Source of the DNA: JAJFFW01 sp039187035
GTDB lineage: Bacteria > Pseudomonadota > Alphaproteobacteria > Caulobacterales > Parvularculaceae
Direction: 5' to 3'
DNA: 8,476 bases
NCBI GenBank assembly: GCA_039187035.1
Contig: JBCCZS010000142.1
Span: 1-8,476, forward strand
Shown: positions 1 to 6,461 of the stretch, piece by piece
Numbering within the stretch: the first letter of the stretch is position 1
Layout of the letters: each line of letters starts with the position of its first letter
The notes under the pieces: generated by a model
Seen by the model: the letters and a program-made list of their open reading frames with translations, nothing else
What the model was told of the DNA's origin: nothing
Database searches by the model: none
Position numbers and translations under genes: made by a program

Positions 1-69
1 CACTGGGCCGGCGCCGTCGCCGACGACGGGCTCAATCTGACAGATCGCGATGGCGAGGCGCGCGCTCAT
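1..69 (-). CDS. nadE: Partial N-terminus of glutamine-dependent NAD+ synthetase (nitrilase-fold glutaminase domain)
   Basis: Only the first 23 codons are in the window; the gene continues off the left edge. It starts at ATG (67-69 read on the minus strand) and encodes MSARLAIAICQIEPVVGD followed by GAGPV. A short beta strand followed by Q-[LI]-x-P-x-VGD is how the N-terminal carbon-nitrogen hydrolase domain of long-form, glutamine-dependent NAD+ synthetases begins; family members typically start LRIALAQLNPTVGD. That enzyme amidates deamido-NAD+ to NAD+ with ATP, using ammonia released from glutamine by the N-terminal domain. The start lies 43 bases downstream of the gltB stop on the same strand, which suggests co-transcription with gltDB. 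No convincing Shine-Dalgarno sequence precedes the ATG. Another nitrilase-superfamily amidase is possible, because the diagnostic synthetase domain lies outside the window. Confidence 0.66.
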   Translation of the reverse strand, partial: MSARLAIAICQIEPVVGDGAGPV

Positions 70-112
70 GATCGCAGTATCGCGCGGCGCGGGCGGGCCC
101 GGCAAGCGCGCC

Positions 113-3100
113 TCACGCCGCGGCGACGCCGTCCGCGCCCTCGGCCTCGCGGGCCAAAATCTCCAGCGGCGCGATCTCGTAGAAAAGACCGCGATAGCGA
201 TCCCAGGCGGCCAAGATCTCCACGGCGCGGGGCGAGCCCGTCTCGGCCGCGTGGCGCTCGATCAGCCGGCGACAGGAGGCTTCAGCGTCGGGACCGGCGA
301 CGTCGAAGCGACGCACGGCGACGCTCTCCGGATTGACGCACAGCATGAAGCGATCGTCCTCGTCCAGAACGAAGGCGCGCCCGCCCGTCATGCCGGCCGC
401 GAAATTGTCCCCCGTGCGCCCGAGGACGACCACGCGCCCGCCTGTCATATATTCGCAGCCGTTCGCCGCGCAGCCTTCTACGACCGCTTCGGCCCCGGAG
501 TTGCGCACGGCGAAGCGCCCGCCCGCGCGGCCGGCCGCAAAGAGCGCGCCGTCGGTCGCGCCGAACAGGCACGTATTGCCGACGATCGCGTCGCTCGCCG
601 TTCGCGACGCCGCATCGGTCGGGGGGCGGATGACGATCGACGCGCCGGACAATCCTTTCCCGACATAATCATTGGCGTCGCCCGTCAATTCGATGCGCAA
701 GCCTGTCGCGCCGAAGACGCCGAGGGATTGGCCGGCCGAGCCGGTGAGCCGGACCGTCAAATGCGCCTCCGGCAACCCTTGCGCGCCGAACGCGCGCACG
801 ATCGCCGACGACGTGCGTGCGCCGATCGACCGGTCGGTGTTGCGAACCGCGTAATCGACTTGCATTTTTTCGCCGTGTTCGAAAACGCGGCCGGCGTCGC
901 GCAAGATCTGCTCGTCCAAGGTCGGCGAGGGCTCGACGCGCCCCTGACGCGTGGAGCGGTGCGGCCGGTCGCCGGCGACGACGCGCGCCAGGATCGCGTT
1001 CAAATCAAGATCGTCGAGCTCGGGCGCGCCCCGATAGACCTGGTCCAACAGATCCGATCGTCCGATCACGTCCTCAAGCGATTTCGCGCCCAAATCGGCG
1101 AGGATCTCGCGCGTTTCTTCGGCAATAAACGACATCAGATTGACGACGTGGTCCGGCAGCCCTTTGAAGCGGGCGCGCAAATCGTCGTCCTGCGTACACA
1201 CGCCGACCGGGCACGTATTGGAGTGGCACTGACGGACCATCAAACATCCGAGCGCCACAAGCGAAATCGTCCCGATGCCGAACTCTTCGGCCCCGAGCAT
1301 CGCCGCGATCACGACGTCGCGGCCGGTGCGGATCCCGCCGTCGGTACGCAGCGTGACTTGCTTGCGCAGATTGTTCACGGTCAGGATTTTATGCGCTTCG
1401 GCGAGCCCGAGCTCCCACGGCGCGCCGGCGAACTTGATCGACGTCATCGGCGACGCGCCGGTGCCGCCGACATTGCCGGAGATCAAGATGACGTCGGCGT
1501 TGGCCTTAGCGACGCCCGCCGCGATTGTGCCGACGCCCGCTGTTGAGACGAGTTTGACGCAAACGCGGGCGTCCGGATTGATGTTCTTCAAATCGTAAAT
1601 CAGCTGCGCGAGATCTTCGATCGAGTAGATGTCGTGGTGCGGCGGCGGCGAAATCAACGTGACGCCGGGCGTCGAGTGCCGCATGCGGGCGATGAAGTCG
1701 GTCACCTTAAAGCCCGGCAGCTGGCCGCCTTCGCCGGGTTTGGCGCCTTGCGCGACTTTGATCTCGATTTCGCGGCACTGGTTCAAATATTCCGCGGTGA
1801 CGCCGAACCGTCCGGACGCGATCTGTTTGACGGCGGAATTTTCATTGTCGCCGTTCACGTGCGGGCGATAGCGCGTCGGGTCTTCGCCGCCCTCGCCGGA
1901 GACGGACTTCGCGCCGATGCGGTTCATCGCGATGTTTAACGCGCCGTGCGCTTCCGGCGACAACGCGCCGAGCGACATGCCGGGGGTGACGAAACGTTGA
2001 CGGATCGTGTTGACCGACTCCACCTCGTCAATCGGCCGGGCGGGCCCCGCCGGATTGGTCAGCAAGAGATCGCGCAACTGCGCGGGATCCTGCCGTTCAA
2101 GCGCCGTCACATACCGTTTGTAGGCGTCATAGTCGCGATCGCGAACGGCGGTCTGCAGATCGGCGATGAGGTCGGCTTCGAGAATATGGCGCTCGCCGTT
2201 GCGGCGATGCCGGTAAAAGCCGCCGATCGGCGTCACCGGCGTCGGTGCGTCGAACGCGTTGGCGTGCAATGCGGCCGTGCGCGCTTCCAGGCCGGGCAAG
2301 CCCATGCCTGAAATGCGCGAGGTCGCGCCCGGAAAGAACTCCGCGACGAGGGCGCGCGACAAGCCGAGCGCTTCGAAGTTGCAGCCGCCGCGATAGGACG
2401 AAACGACCGATATGCCGGCTTTCGAGAGGATCTTTAAAAGCCCGGCCTGCAACGCTTCTTTGTAGAGCCCCGCCGCCTTCTCGCGCGAACACTCGCCGAG
2501 AAGACCGCGCGCTTGCATGTCGGCGACGCTGTCGAATGCGAGATAGGGATTGACAGCCGTCGCCCCGACGGAAACGAGGCATGCGACGTAATGGGCGTCA
2601 AGGCACTCCGCCGACTGGACGATGATCGAGCAGTAAGCGCGCAAGTCGTCTTGCAACATTCGCTCATGCACGCCGCCGGCGGCGAGCAACATCGGCGCGG
2701 CGATCCGGCCCGGCCCCTGGCCCTCGTCGCTCAAAACGATATGTTCGGCCCCGGCGGCGACGGCCGCGTTCGCCTCGCTGCGTATTCTGTCCAGGCAGGC
2801 GCGCAACGCGGCGCCGGGCGCGCCGCCCGGCTGCGGCGCATAGGTGCAATCGACGACTGCAACCCCGTCGCCGACGCGGTCGCGAAGACGCCGCATCATG
2901 CCGTTCGTCAGTATCGGGCTTTCCAGAACGAAGACGTCCGTCTGCGCCGGATCGGAGATCAGGATATTGCCGAGATTTTTAAAGCGCGTCTTTAGGCTCA
3001 TCACGCCCGCTTCGCGCAAGGGGTCGATCGGCGGGTTCGTCACCTGACTGAATTTCTGCCGCAAGAAATGCGGCAGAGGACGATAGCGATCCGATAGAAC

Positions 3101-4636
3101 GGCGAGCGGCGTGTCGTCGCCCATCGACCCGATCGGCTCTTTGCCGGTCGTCGCCATGGGCCGCAAAATGAGTTCAAGGTCTTCCGACGAGTAGCCCGCC
3201 GCGATTTGCCGCCGCCGCAAGGCGTCGCCCGTAAGGCCGCTTTCTTCAGCGCCCGGCCCGATCGCCGCTTCAAGGTCGACGACATTGGCGAGCCAGGTCG
3301 TATACGGATGCTTTGCGGAAAGCTCCTCGACGATTTCCTCCGTGCCGTAGAGCGTCAGCGTTTGCATGTCGAAGGCCAACATGTCGCCGGCCTCCAGGGC
3401 GCCGCGTTCGACGACGCGTGCATCGCCGACCGGGCACATCCCCGTCTCCGAACCGACGCATAGAACGGCGTCTTCGGTCACCGCATAGCGCATCGGGCGC
3501 AAGCCGTTTCGGTCGAGCCCGGCGATCGCCCAGCGCCCGTCAAAGGCGGCGATCGCCGCCGGCCCGTCCCACGGCTCCATCACGGCGTTGCAGTATTCGT
3601 AGAGCGCGCGGCGCGTTTCGCTAATGAGCCCGTCGCGCTTCGACCACGCCTCGGGGATCAAAAGCGATTTCGCCATCGGCGCCGACCGCCCGGCGCGCAC
3701 GAGGACTTCGAACGCCTGGTCCAGCGCCGCGGAGTCCGACGCGCCGGGCTGAATGACGGGCTTTACGTCGTCCTGGGCGTCGCCGAACAGCTCCGAGGCC
3801 ATCCGAATCTGGTGCGCGCGCATCCAGTTCGTGTTGCCGCGGATCGTGTTGATCTCGCCGTTATGGGCCAAGAGCCGAAACGGCTGCGCCAGCCGCCATT
3901 CCGGAAACGTGTTGGTCGAATATCGCTGATGAAAAATCGCCCAGCGCGACACGAATTCGGGGTGGCGCAGGTCCGGATAAAACGCGTCGATGTCTTCTGC
4001 GAGAAAGAGGCCCTTGTAAATGATGTCCGCGCTCGACAACGAGCAGACGTAAAAGTCGGGCACGCCTTTTTCGGCGATCCGCTTTTCGATCCGTCGGCGG
4101 ACGAGATAAAGCGCGCGCTCCAACGAGTCCTGATCGCGGTCCGTCGGGTCGTAGAACAAGACTTGTTCGACGTTCGGCCGCGTCGCGTCCGCCTTCGCGC
4201 CGAGGACGACGGCGTCGACCGGCGTTTGGCGCCAACCGTAAAGCAGGAACCCGACCTTTAAAATTTCGGTTTCGACGATCGCGCGCGCCACGTCCTGCGC
4301 CGCATAGTCGGTCCGCGGAAGAAAGACCTGCCCGACGCACACGTCGCGGTCCTCGGCCAAATGGCCGGTGCGGCGTACGAACCGCTTAAAAAGGTTCTGC
4401 GGTACGTCCAAACGCACGCCGGCTCCGTCGCCGGTTTTGCCGTCGGCGTCGACCGCCCCGCGGTGCCAGACCGCTTTCAACGAGCGGATCGCCCGATCGA
4501 CGATATCGCGCCGCGATGCCCCGTCGAGCGCGACGATGAGCCCGACGCCGCACGCGTCGTGTTCGTCGCGCGGATCGTAGATCCCGATTTCTTCGGCGCG
4601 CGCCCGCGCCGCCAGCTGTTCGCGCCAGGACGTCAC
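113..4636 (-). CDS. gltB: NADPH-dependent glutamate synthase (GOGAT), large (alpha) subunit
   Basis: Converts glutamine plus 2-oxoglutarate to two glutamates in the cytoplasm, with electrons delivered by GltD. The 1507-residue length is normal for bacterial GltB. Domain order: a 28-residue propeptide; a class II (Ntn) glutaminase domain with catalytic Cys29 in DACGVG and HNGEIN at 258-263; a central domain (about 470-800); an FMN-binding synthase domain (about 850-1230) with PGEGGQLPG at 967-975, SPPPHHDIYSIEDL near 996-1009 and GGTGASP at 1057-1063; 3Fe-4S cysteines at 1131, 1137 and 1142 (C-x5-C-x4-C); and a GXGXG beta-helix domain (about 1260-1460). All key residues I looked for are present and the frame is unbroken. 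The start is GTG, 5 bases after the gltD stop. No other ATG, GTG or TTG lies between it and Cys29, and no good ribosome binding site is visible, so translational coupling to gltD is likely. The true propeptide length is the least certain point. Confidence 0.97.
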   Translation of the reverse strand: MTSWREQLAARARAEEIGIYDPRDEHDACGVGLIVALDGASRRDIVDRAIRSLKAVWHRGAVDADGKTGDGAGVRLDVPQNLFKRFVRRTGHLAEDRDVCVGQVFLPRTDYAAQDVARAIVETEILKVGFLLYGWRQTPVDAVVLGAKADATRPNVEQVLFYDPTDRDQDSLERALYLVRRRIEKRIAEKGVPDFYVCSLSSADIIYKGLFLAEDIDAFYPDLRHPEFVSRWAIFHQRYSTNTFPEWRLAQPFRLLAHNGEINTIRGNTNWMRAHQIRMASELFGDAQDDVKPVIQPGASDSAALDQAFEVLVRAGRSAPMAKSLLIPEAWSKRDGLISETRRALYEYCNAVMEPWDGPAAIAAFDGRWAIAGLDRNGLRPMRYAVTEDAVLCVGSETGMCPVGDARVVERGALEAGDMLAFDMQTLTLYGTEEIVEELSAKHPYTTWLANVVDLEAAIGPGAEESGLTGDALRRRQIAAGYSSEDLELILRPMATTGKEPIGSMGDDTPLAVLSDRYRPLPHFLRQKFSQVTNPPIDPLREAGVMSLKTRFKNLGNILISDPAQTDVFVLESPILTNGMMRRLRDRVGDGVAVVDCTYAPQPGGAPGAALRACLDRIRSEANAAVAAGAEHIVLSDEGQGPGRIAAPMLLAAGGVHERMLQDDLRAYCSIIVQSAECLDAHYVACLVSVGATAVNPYLAFDSVADMQARGLLGECSREKAAGLYKEALQAGLLKILSKAGISVVSSYRGGCNFEALGLSRALVAEFFPGATSRISGMGLPGLEARTAALHANAFDAPTPVTPIGGFYRHRRNGERHILEADLIADLQTAVRDRDYDAYKRYVTALERQDPAQLRDLLLTNPAGPARPIDEVESVNTIRQRFVTPGMSLGALSPEAHGALNIAMNRIGAKSVSGEGGEDPTRYRPHVNGDNENSAVKQIASGRFGVTAEYLNQCREIEIKVAQGAKPGEGGQLPGFKVTDFIARMRHSTPGVTLISPPPHHDIYSIEDLAQLIYDLKNINPDARVCVKLVSTAGVGTIAAGVAKANADVILISGNVGGTGASPMTSIKFAGAPWELGLAEAHKILTVNNLRKQVTLRTDGGIRTGRDVVIAAMLGAEEFGIGTISLVALGCLMVRQCHSNTCPVGVCTQDDDLRARFKGLPDHVVNLMSFIAEETREILADLGAKSLEDVIGRSDLLDQVYRGAPELDDLDLNAILARVVAGDRPHRSTRQGRVEPSPTLDEQILRDAGRVFEHGEKMQVDYAVRNTDRSIGARTSSAIVRAFGAQGLPEAHLTVRLTGSAGQSLGVFGATGLRIELTGDANDYVGKGLSGASIVIRPPTDAASRTASDAIVGNTCLFGATDGALFAAGRAGGRFAVRNSGAEAVVEGCAANGCEYMTGGRVVVLGRTGDNFAAGMTGGRAFVLDEDDRFMLCVNPESVAVRRFDVAGPDAEASCRRLIERHAAETGSPRAVEILAAWDRYRGLFYEIAPLEILAREAEGADGVAAA

Positions 4637-4641
4637 GGGCG

Positions 4642-6090
4642 TTACGCCGTCATCAGCGGGGCCGGCGCGGCGCGGCGCGGCGTCGCCTCGGCCGCGGTCA
4701 GCTGCGCGTCGATCGCTTCGGCCGCCAGCATGCCGTCGCGTATCGCCCAGACGACGAGCGAGGCGCCGCGCACGATGTCGCCCGCCGCATAAACGCCCGG
4801 GAGGCTCGTTTGCATGGTCGCGCCGTCGACGACGAGCGTGCCGCGCGAGGTCGTTTTCGGGGCCGCGTCGCCGAACACCGCGTCCGCGTCCTCGGCCTCG
4901 AAGCCGAGCGCTTTGACGATCATGTCGGCGGGGATCTCGAAATCCGCGCCTTCGATCGGCTCGGGGCTCTTCCGGCCGGACGCGTCCGCGCCGGCGAGGC
5001 GCATGCGGGCGGCGCGCACGCCGCCGGTCGTCACCGCGAGCGGCGCGCTCAGCCAGTCAAAAACGACGCCTTCTTCTTCCGCATGCCCTACTTCGCGCTG
5101 CGAGCCCGGCATGTTTTCGCGGTCGCGCCGATAAAGACACGTTACCGATCGCGCGCCCTGGCGCACGGCCGTCCGTACGCAATCCATCGCCGTATCGCCG
5201 CCGCCGACGACGACGACCCGTTTGCCGCGCGCGTCCAAAAGCTCGGGCGCCGGAGATGCGTCATAATCGCCGAGGCCGCGGCGGTTCGACGCCGTCAAAA
5301 AGTTCAGCGCCTCGACGACGCGCGGTCCGCCCGCTCCTGGACACGATAACGATCGCGCGGCGTAAACGCCGGTCGCCAACAAGACCGCGTCATGGCGCGC
5401 GCGCAGTTCCGACAACGTAACGTCTTCGCCGAGGCTCACGCCCAGTTCGAAGGTGACGCCGCCCGCGCGTAAGCGATCGACGCGCTTGGCGACGATCGAC
5501 TTATCCAGCTTGAAATTCGGGATGCCGTAAATGAGCAGTCCGCCCGCCCGGTCATAGCGATCGTAGACGACGACGCGATATCCCGCGCTACGCAGACGAT
5601 CGGCCGCCGCAAGCCCCGCCGGCCCCGCCCCGACGACGCCGACGGACGCGGCCCGCTCGCGCGCCGGGGCCAACGGGCGGACCCAGCCGTTCTCCCACGC
5701 CTTATCCGTCAAGTAGGCCTCGACCGAGCCGATCGTGACCGTTCCGTGCTCCGATTGTTCGATGACGCACGAGCCTTCGCACAGCCGGTCTTGCGGGCAG
5801 ATCCGTCCGCAGACTTCCGGCATCGCGTTCGTTTCCGCCGACGCGCGGTACGCCTCTTCGACGCGCCCTTCCGAGATGAGCCGCAACCAGTCGGGGATAT
5901 TGTTGCCGAGCGGGCAATGGTGCTGACAGAACGGCACGCCGCATTGCGAGCAGCGCGCGGCTTGCTCGGCCGCTTTATCGTCGGCGTAGCGGCGATAAAT
6001 TTCGTCAAAATCGCGCACCCGGTCGGCCGCGGCGCGTTTTTCCGGCGTCTCGCGCGGACGATCGACGAATTTCAACATCGGCTCAGGCAT
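4642..6090 (-). CDS. gltD: NADPH-dependent glutamate synthase, small (beta) subunit
   Basis: FAD-containing flavoprotein that oxidises NADPH and passes electrons through Fe-S clusters to the FMN of GltB. The 482 residues match the usual family length. The N-terminal domain carries two cysteine groups, C47/C50/C55/C59 and C94/C98/C104/C108, the family's low-potential 4Fe-4S ligand region. The FAD dinucleotide fold has GAGPAG at 154-159, with an acidic strand end at YDRYDRAGG (176-184). The NADPH fold has VVVVGGGDTAMD at 292-303. The C-terminal FAD contact is GVYAAGD (432-438), followed by RGASLVVWAIRDG (441-453), a GltD signature. The start is ATG at 6088-6090; Met5 is an alternative, and neither has a strong Shine-Dalgarno. 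gltD precedes gltB here, the opposite of the E. coli gltBD order. Related FAD subunits with similar folds (dihydropyrimidine dehydrogenase, NfnA-like) exist, but adjacency to gltB settles the assignment. Confidence 0.97.
   Translation of the reverse strand: MPEPMLKFVDRPRETPEKRAAADRVRDFDEIYRRYADDKAAEQAARCSQCGVPFCQHHCPLGNNIPDWLRLISEGRVEEAYRASAETNAMPEVCGRICPQDRLCEGSCVIEQSEHGTVTIGSVEAYLTDKAWENGWVRPLAPARERAASVGVVGAGPAGLAAADRLRSAGYRVVVYDRYDRAGGLLIYGIPNFKLDKSIVAKRVDRLRAGGVTFELGVSLGEDVTLSELRARHDAVLLATGVYAARSLSCPGAGGPRVVEALNFLTASNRRGLGDYDASPAPELLDARGKRVVVVGGGDTAMDCVRTAVRQGARSVTCLYRRDRENMPGSQREVGHAEEEGVVFDWLSAPLAVTTGGVRAARMRLAGADASGRKSPEPIEGADFEIPADMIVKALGFEAEDADAVFGDAAPKTTSRGTLVVDGATMQTSLPGVYAAGDIVRGASLVVWAIRDGMLAAEAIDAQLTAAEATPRRAAPAPLMTA
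4664..4683. repeat. 5-base tandem repeat (GGCGC x3 plus one variant unit) inside the gltD 3' end
   Basis: On the plus strand this reads GGCGC GGCGC GGCGC GGCGT. It lies in codons for the proline/alanine/arginine-rich tail of GltD (PRRAAPAP). Five-base units do not preserve frame, so gain or loss of a unit would alter the last dozen or so residues and disturb the 5-base junction with gltB. It may be nothing more than GC-rich codon choice. Confidence 0.5.
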
Positions 6091-6170
6091 CGGTCATTGC
6101 TTACGGGACTAAAACGAACGACGCGACGTACCACTAGCGTTTCCGCACGATCGTCGTCTTGGAGCGCACT

Positions 6171-6201
6171 AATATGCCAATTTGACCGTGTAAAGTGACA
6201 A
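6171..6201 (-). promoter_or_regulatory. Possible sigma-70-type promoter for gltD-gltB
   Basis: On the minus strand TTGTCA (6196-6201; five of six to TTGACA) is followed after 19 bases by CATATT (6171-6176; four of six to TATAAT). This is the most AT-rich part of the intergenic region. It would start transcription near 6163, leaving a leader of roughly 70 bases before the gltD ATG. The spacer is longer than the ideal 17, so this is a tentative call. Confidence 0.3.
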
Positions 6202-6208
6202 TTTTTCG

Positions 6209-6220
6209 CGACCGCGGTCG
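6209..6220. repeat. Perfect 12-base palindrome CGACCGCGGTCG
   Basis: The sequence equals its own reverse complement, with no spacer. It lies 8 bases upstream of the putative gltD -35 element, a position compatible with a regulator site. No T-run follows it on either strand, so it is not an intrinsic terminator. GC-rich self-complementary 12-mers do arise by chance in such DNA. Confidence 0.45.
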
Positions 6221-6260
6221 GATCCAACGGAGGCCGCGCCCTCAAAGGCCGCAAGCGCGG

Positions 6261-6276
6261 CGTCGGCTCGCCGACG
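6261..6276. repeat. Inverted repeat CGTCGGC-TC-GCCGACG
   Basis: Two perfect 7-base arms are separated by 2 bases in the middle of the divergent region. The loop is too short for an ideal RNA hairpin, so if functional it is more likely a dyad operator than an RNA structure. No regulator can be named from the sequence. Confidence 0.4.
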
Positions 6277-6294
6277 AAGAGACCGTATCCGGGC

Positions 6295-6302
6295 TTGCGC
6301 AA
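6295..6302. repeat. Palindrome TTGCGCAA, copy 1
   Basis: First of two copies of this 8-base self-complementary word in the intergenic region; the other is the core of 6391-6404, 99 bases away. By eye I found no further copy in the window. It lies 43 bases upstream of the PhoB box. Confidence 0.45.
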
Positions 6303-6337
6303 CCGAGCGCTGGGGTCCGGAAACGGGTTTCGACAAG

Positions 6338-6355
6338 CCGTGATAAATCCGTCAT
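6338..6355 (+). promoter_or_regulatory. PhoB box (Pho regulon operator) upstream of phoD
   Basis: The sequence CCGTGATAAATCCGTCAT aligns without gaps to the PhoB-box consensus CTGTCATAWAWCTGTCAY, with 15 of 18 positions matching; the mismatches are positions 2, 5 and 13. The two 7-base half-sites (CCGTGAT and CCGTCAT) start exactly 11 bases apart, as PhoB requires, and the four linker bases AAAT fit the AT-rich linker. PhoB boxes usually take the place of the -35 element; here a weak -10-like stretch (GCAAAT, 6365-6370) follows about 10 bases later. The box is 106 bases upstream of the phoD start and on its strand. The match and the nature of the gene support each other. Confidence 0.62.
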
Positions 6356-6390
6356 GAACCTCGGGCAAATCGACCACTCGGCGCCGGCGA

Positions 6391-6404
6391 GCTTTGCGCA
6401 AAGC
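6391..6404. repeat. Perfect 14-base palindrome GCTTTGCGCAAAGC (contains TTGCGCAA, copy 2)
   Basis: This self-complementary block lies between the PhoB box and the phoD ribosome binding site, so it probably falls in the phoD leader. As RNA it could fold into GCTTT/AAAGC with a GCGC loop, extended by three G-C pairs (6387-6389 with 6405-6407) across a bulged A. There is no T-run, so it is not an intrinsic terminator. It could be an operator or a leader hairpin. Confidence 0.5.
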
Positions 6405-6444
6405 CGCGCCGCGCCGCTATGCAAGCCCGCCCCGGCCTCGAATT

Positions 6445-6451
6445 AGGAAGG
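6445..6451 (+). promoter_or_regulatory. Ribosome binding site of phoD
   Basis: AGGAAGG lies 10 bases before the GTG at 6462. It is the only strong Shine-Dalgarno sequence near a start in this window and fixes the GTG as the phoD start codon. The signal peptide that follows directly supports the same start. Confidence 0.75.
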
Positions 6452-6461
6452 CAAGCCCATC

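Larger units (their letters stand above)
6091..6461. other. Divergent control region between gltD and phoD (371 bases, no gene seen)
   Basis: This stretch separates the two start codons. It contains a possible sigma-70 promoter for gltD (6171-6201, minus), a PhoB-box match for phoD (6338-6355), several inverted repeats (6209-6220, 6261-6276, 6295-6302, 6391-6404) and the phoD ribosome binding site (6445-6451). Open frames cross it on both strands (for example a 109-codon minus frame from 6401 to 6072), but they are arginine- and proline-rich, match no family I know, and one runs into the gltD start. I do not call them genes. Confidence 0.8.

Noticed and set aside
50..1546. A 498-codon open frame on the plus strand opposite the 3' part of gltB.
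   Set aside because: It is antisense to unmistakable GltB coding sequence (3Fe-4S and GXGXG domains). Its peptide is arginine-, alanine- and aspartate-rich with no motif I recognise, the usual antisense shadow in GC-rich DNA.
6162..6179. A sigma-54-like sequence on the minus strand upstream of gltD (TTGGCATATTAGTGCGC).
   Set aside because: The GG and GC elements are 9 or 11 bases apart instead of the strict 10, so it does not fit the -24/-12 consensus despite the attractive nitrogen-regulation context.
6183..6199. Two TGAC half-sites as a second PhoB box near the gltD promoter.
   Set aside because: They are 13 bases apart, not 11, and the flanking bases match the consensus poorly. The site at 6338-6355 is far better.
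6072..6401. A 109-codon minus-strand open frame filling most of the gltD-phoD region.
   Set aside because: It overlaps the gltD start in another frame, has an arginine/proline-rich composition, no visible ribosome binding site, and matches no family I know. It also spans the PhoB box and the dyads.
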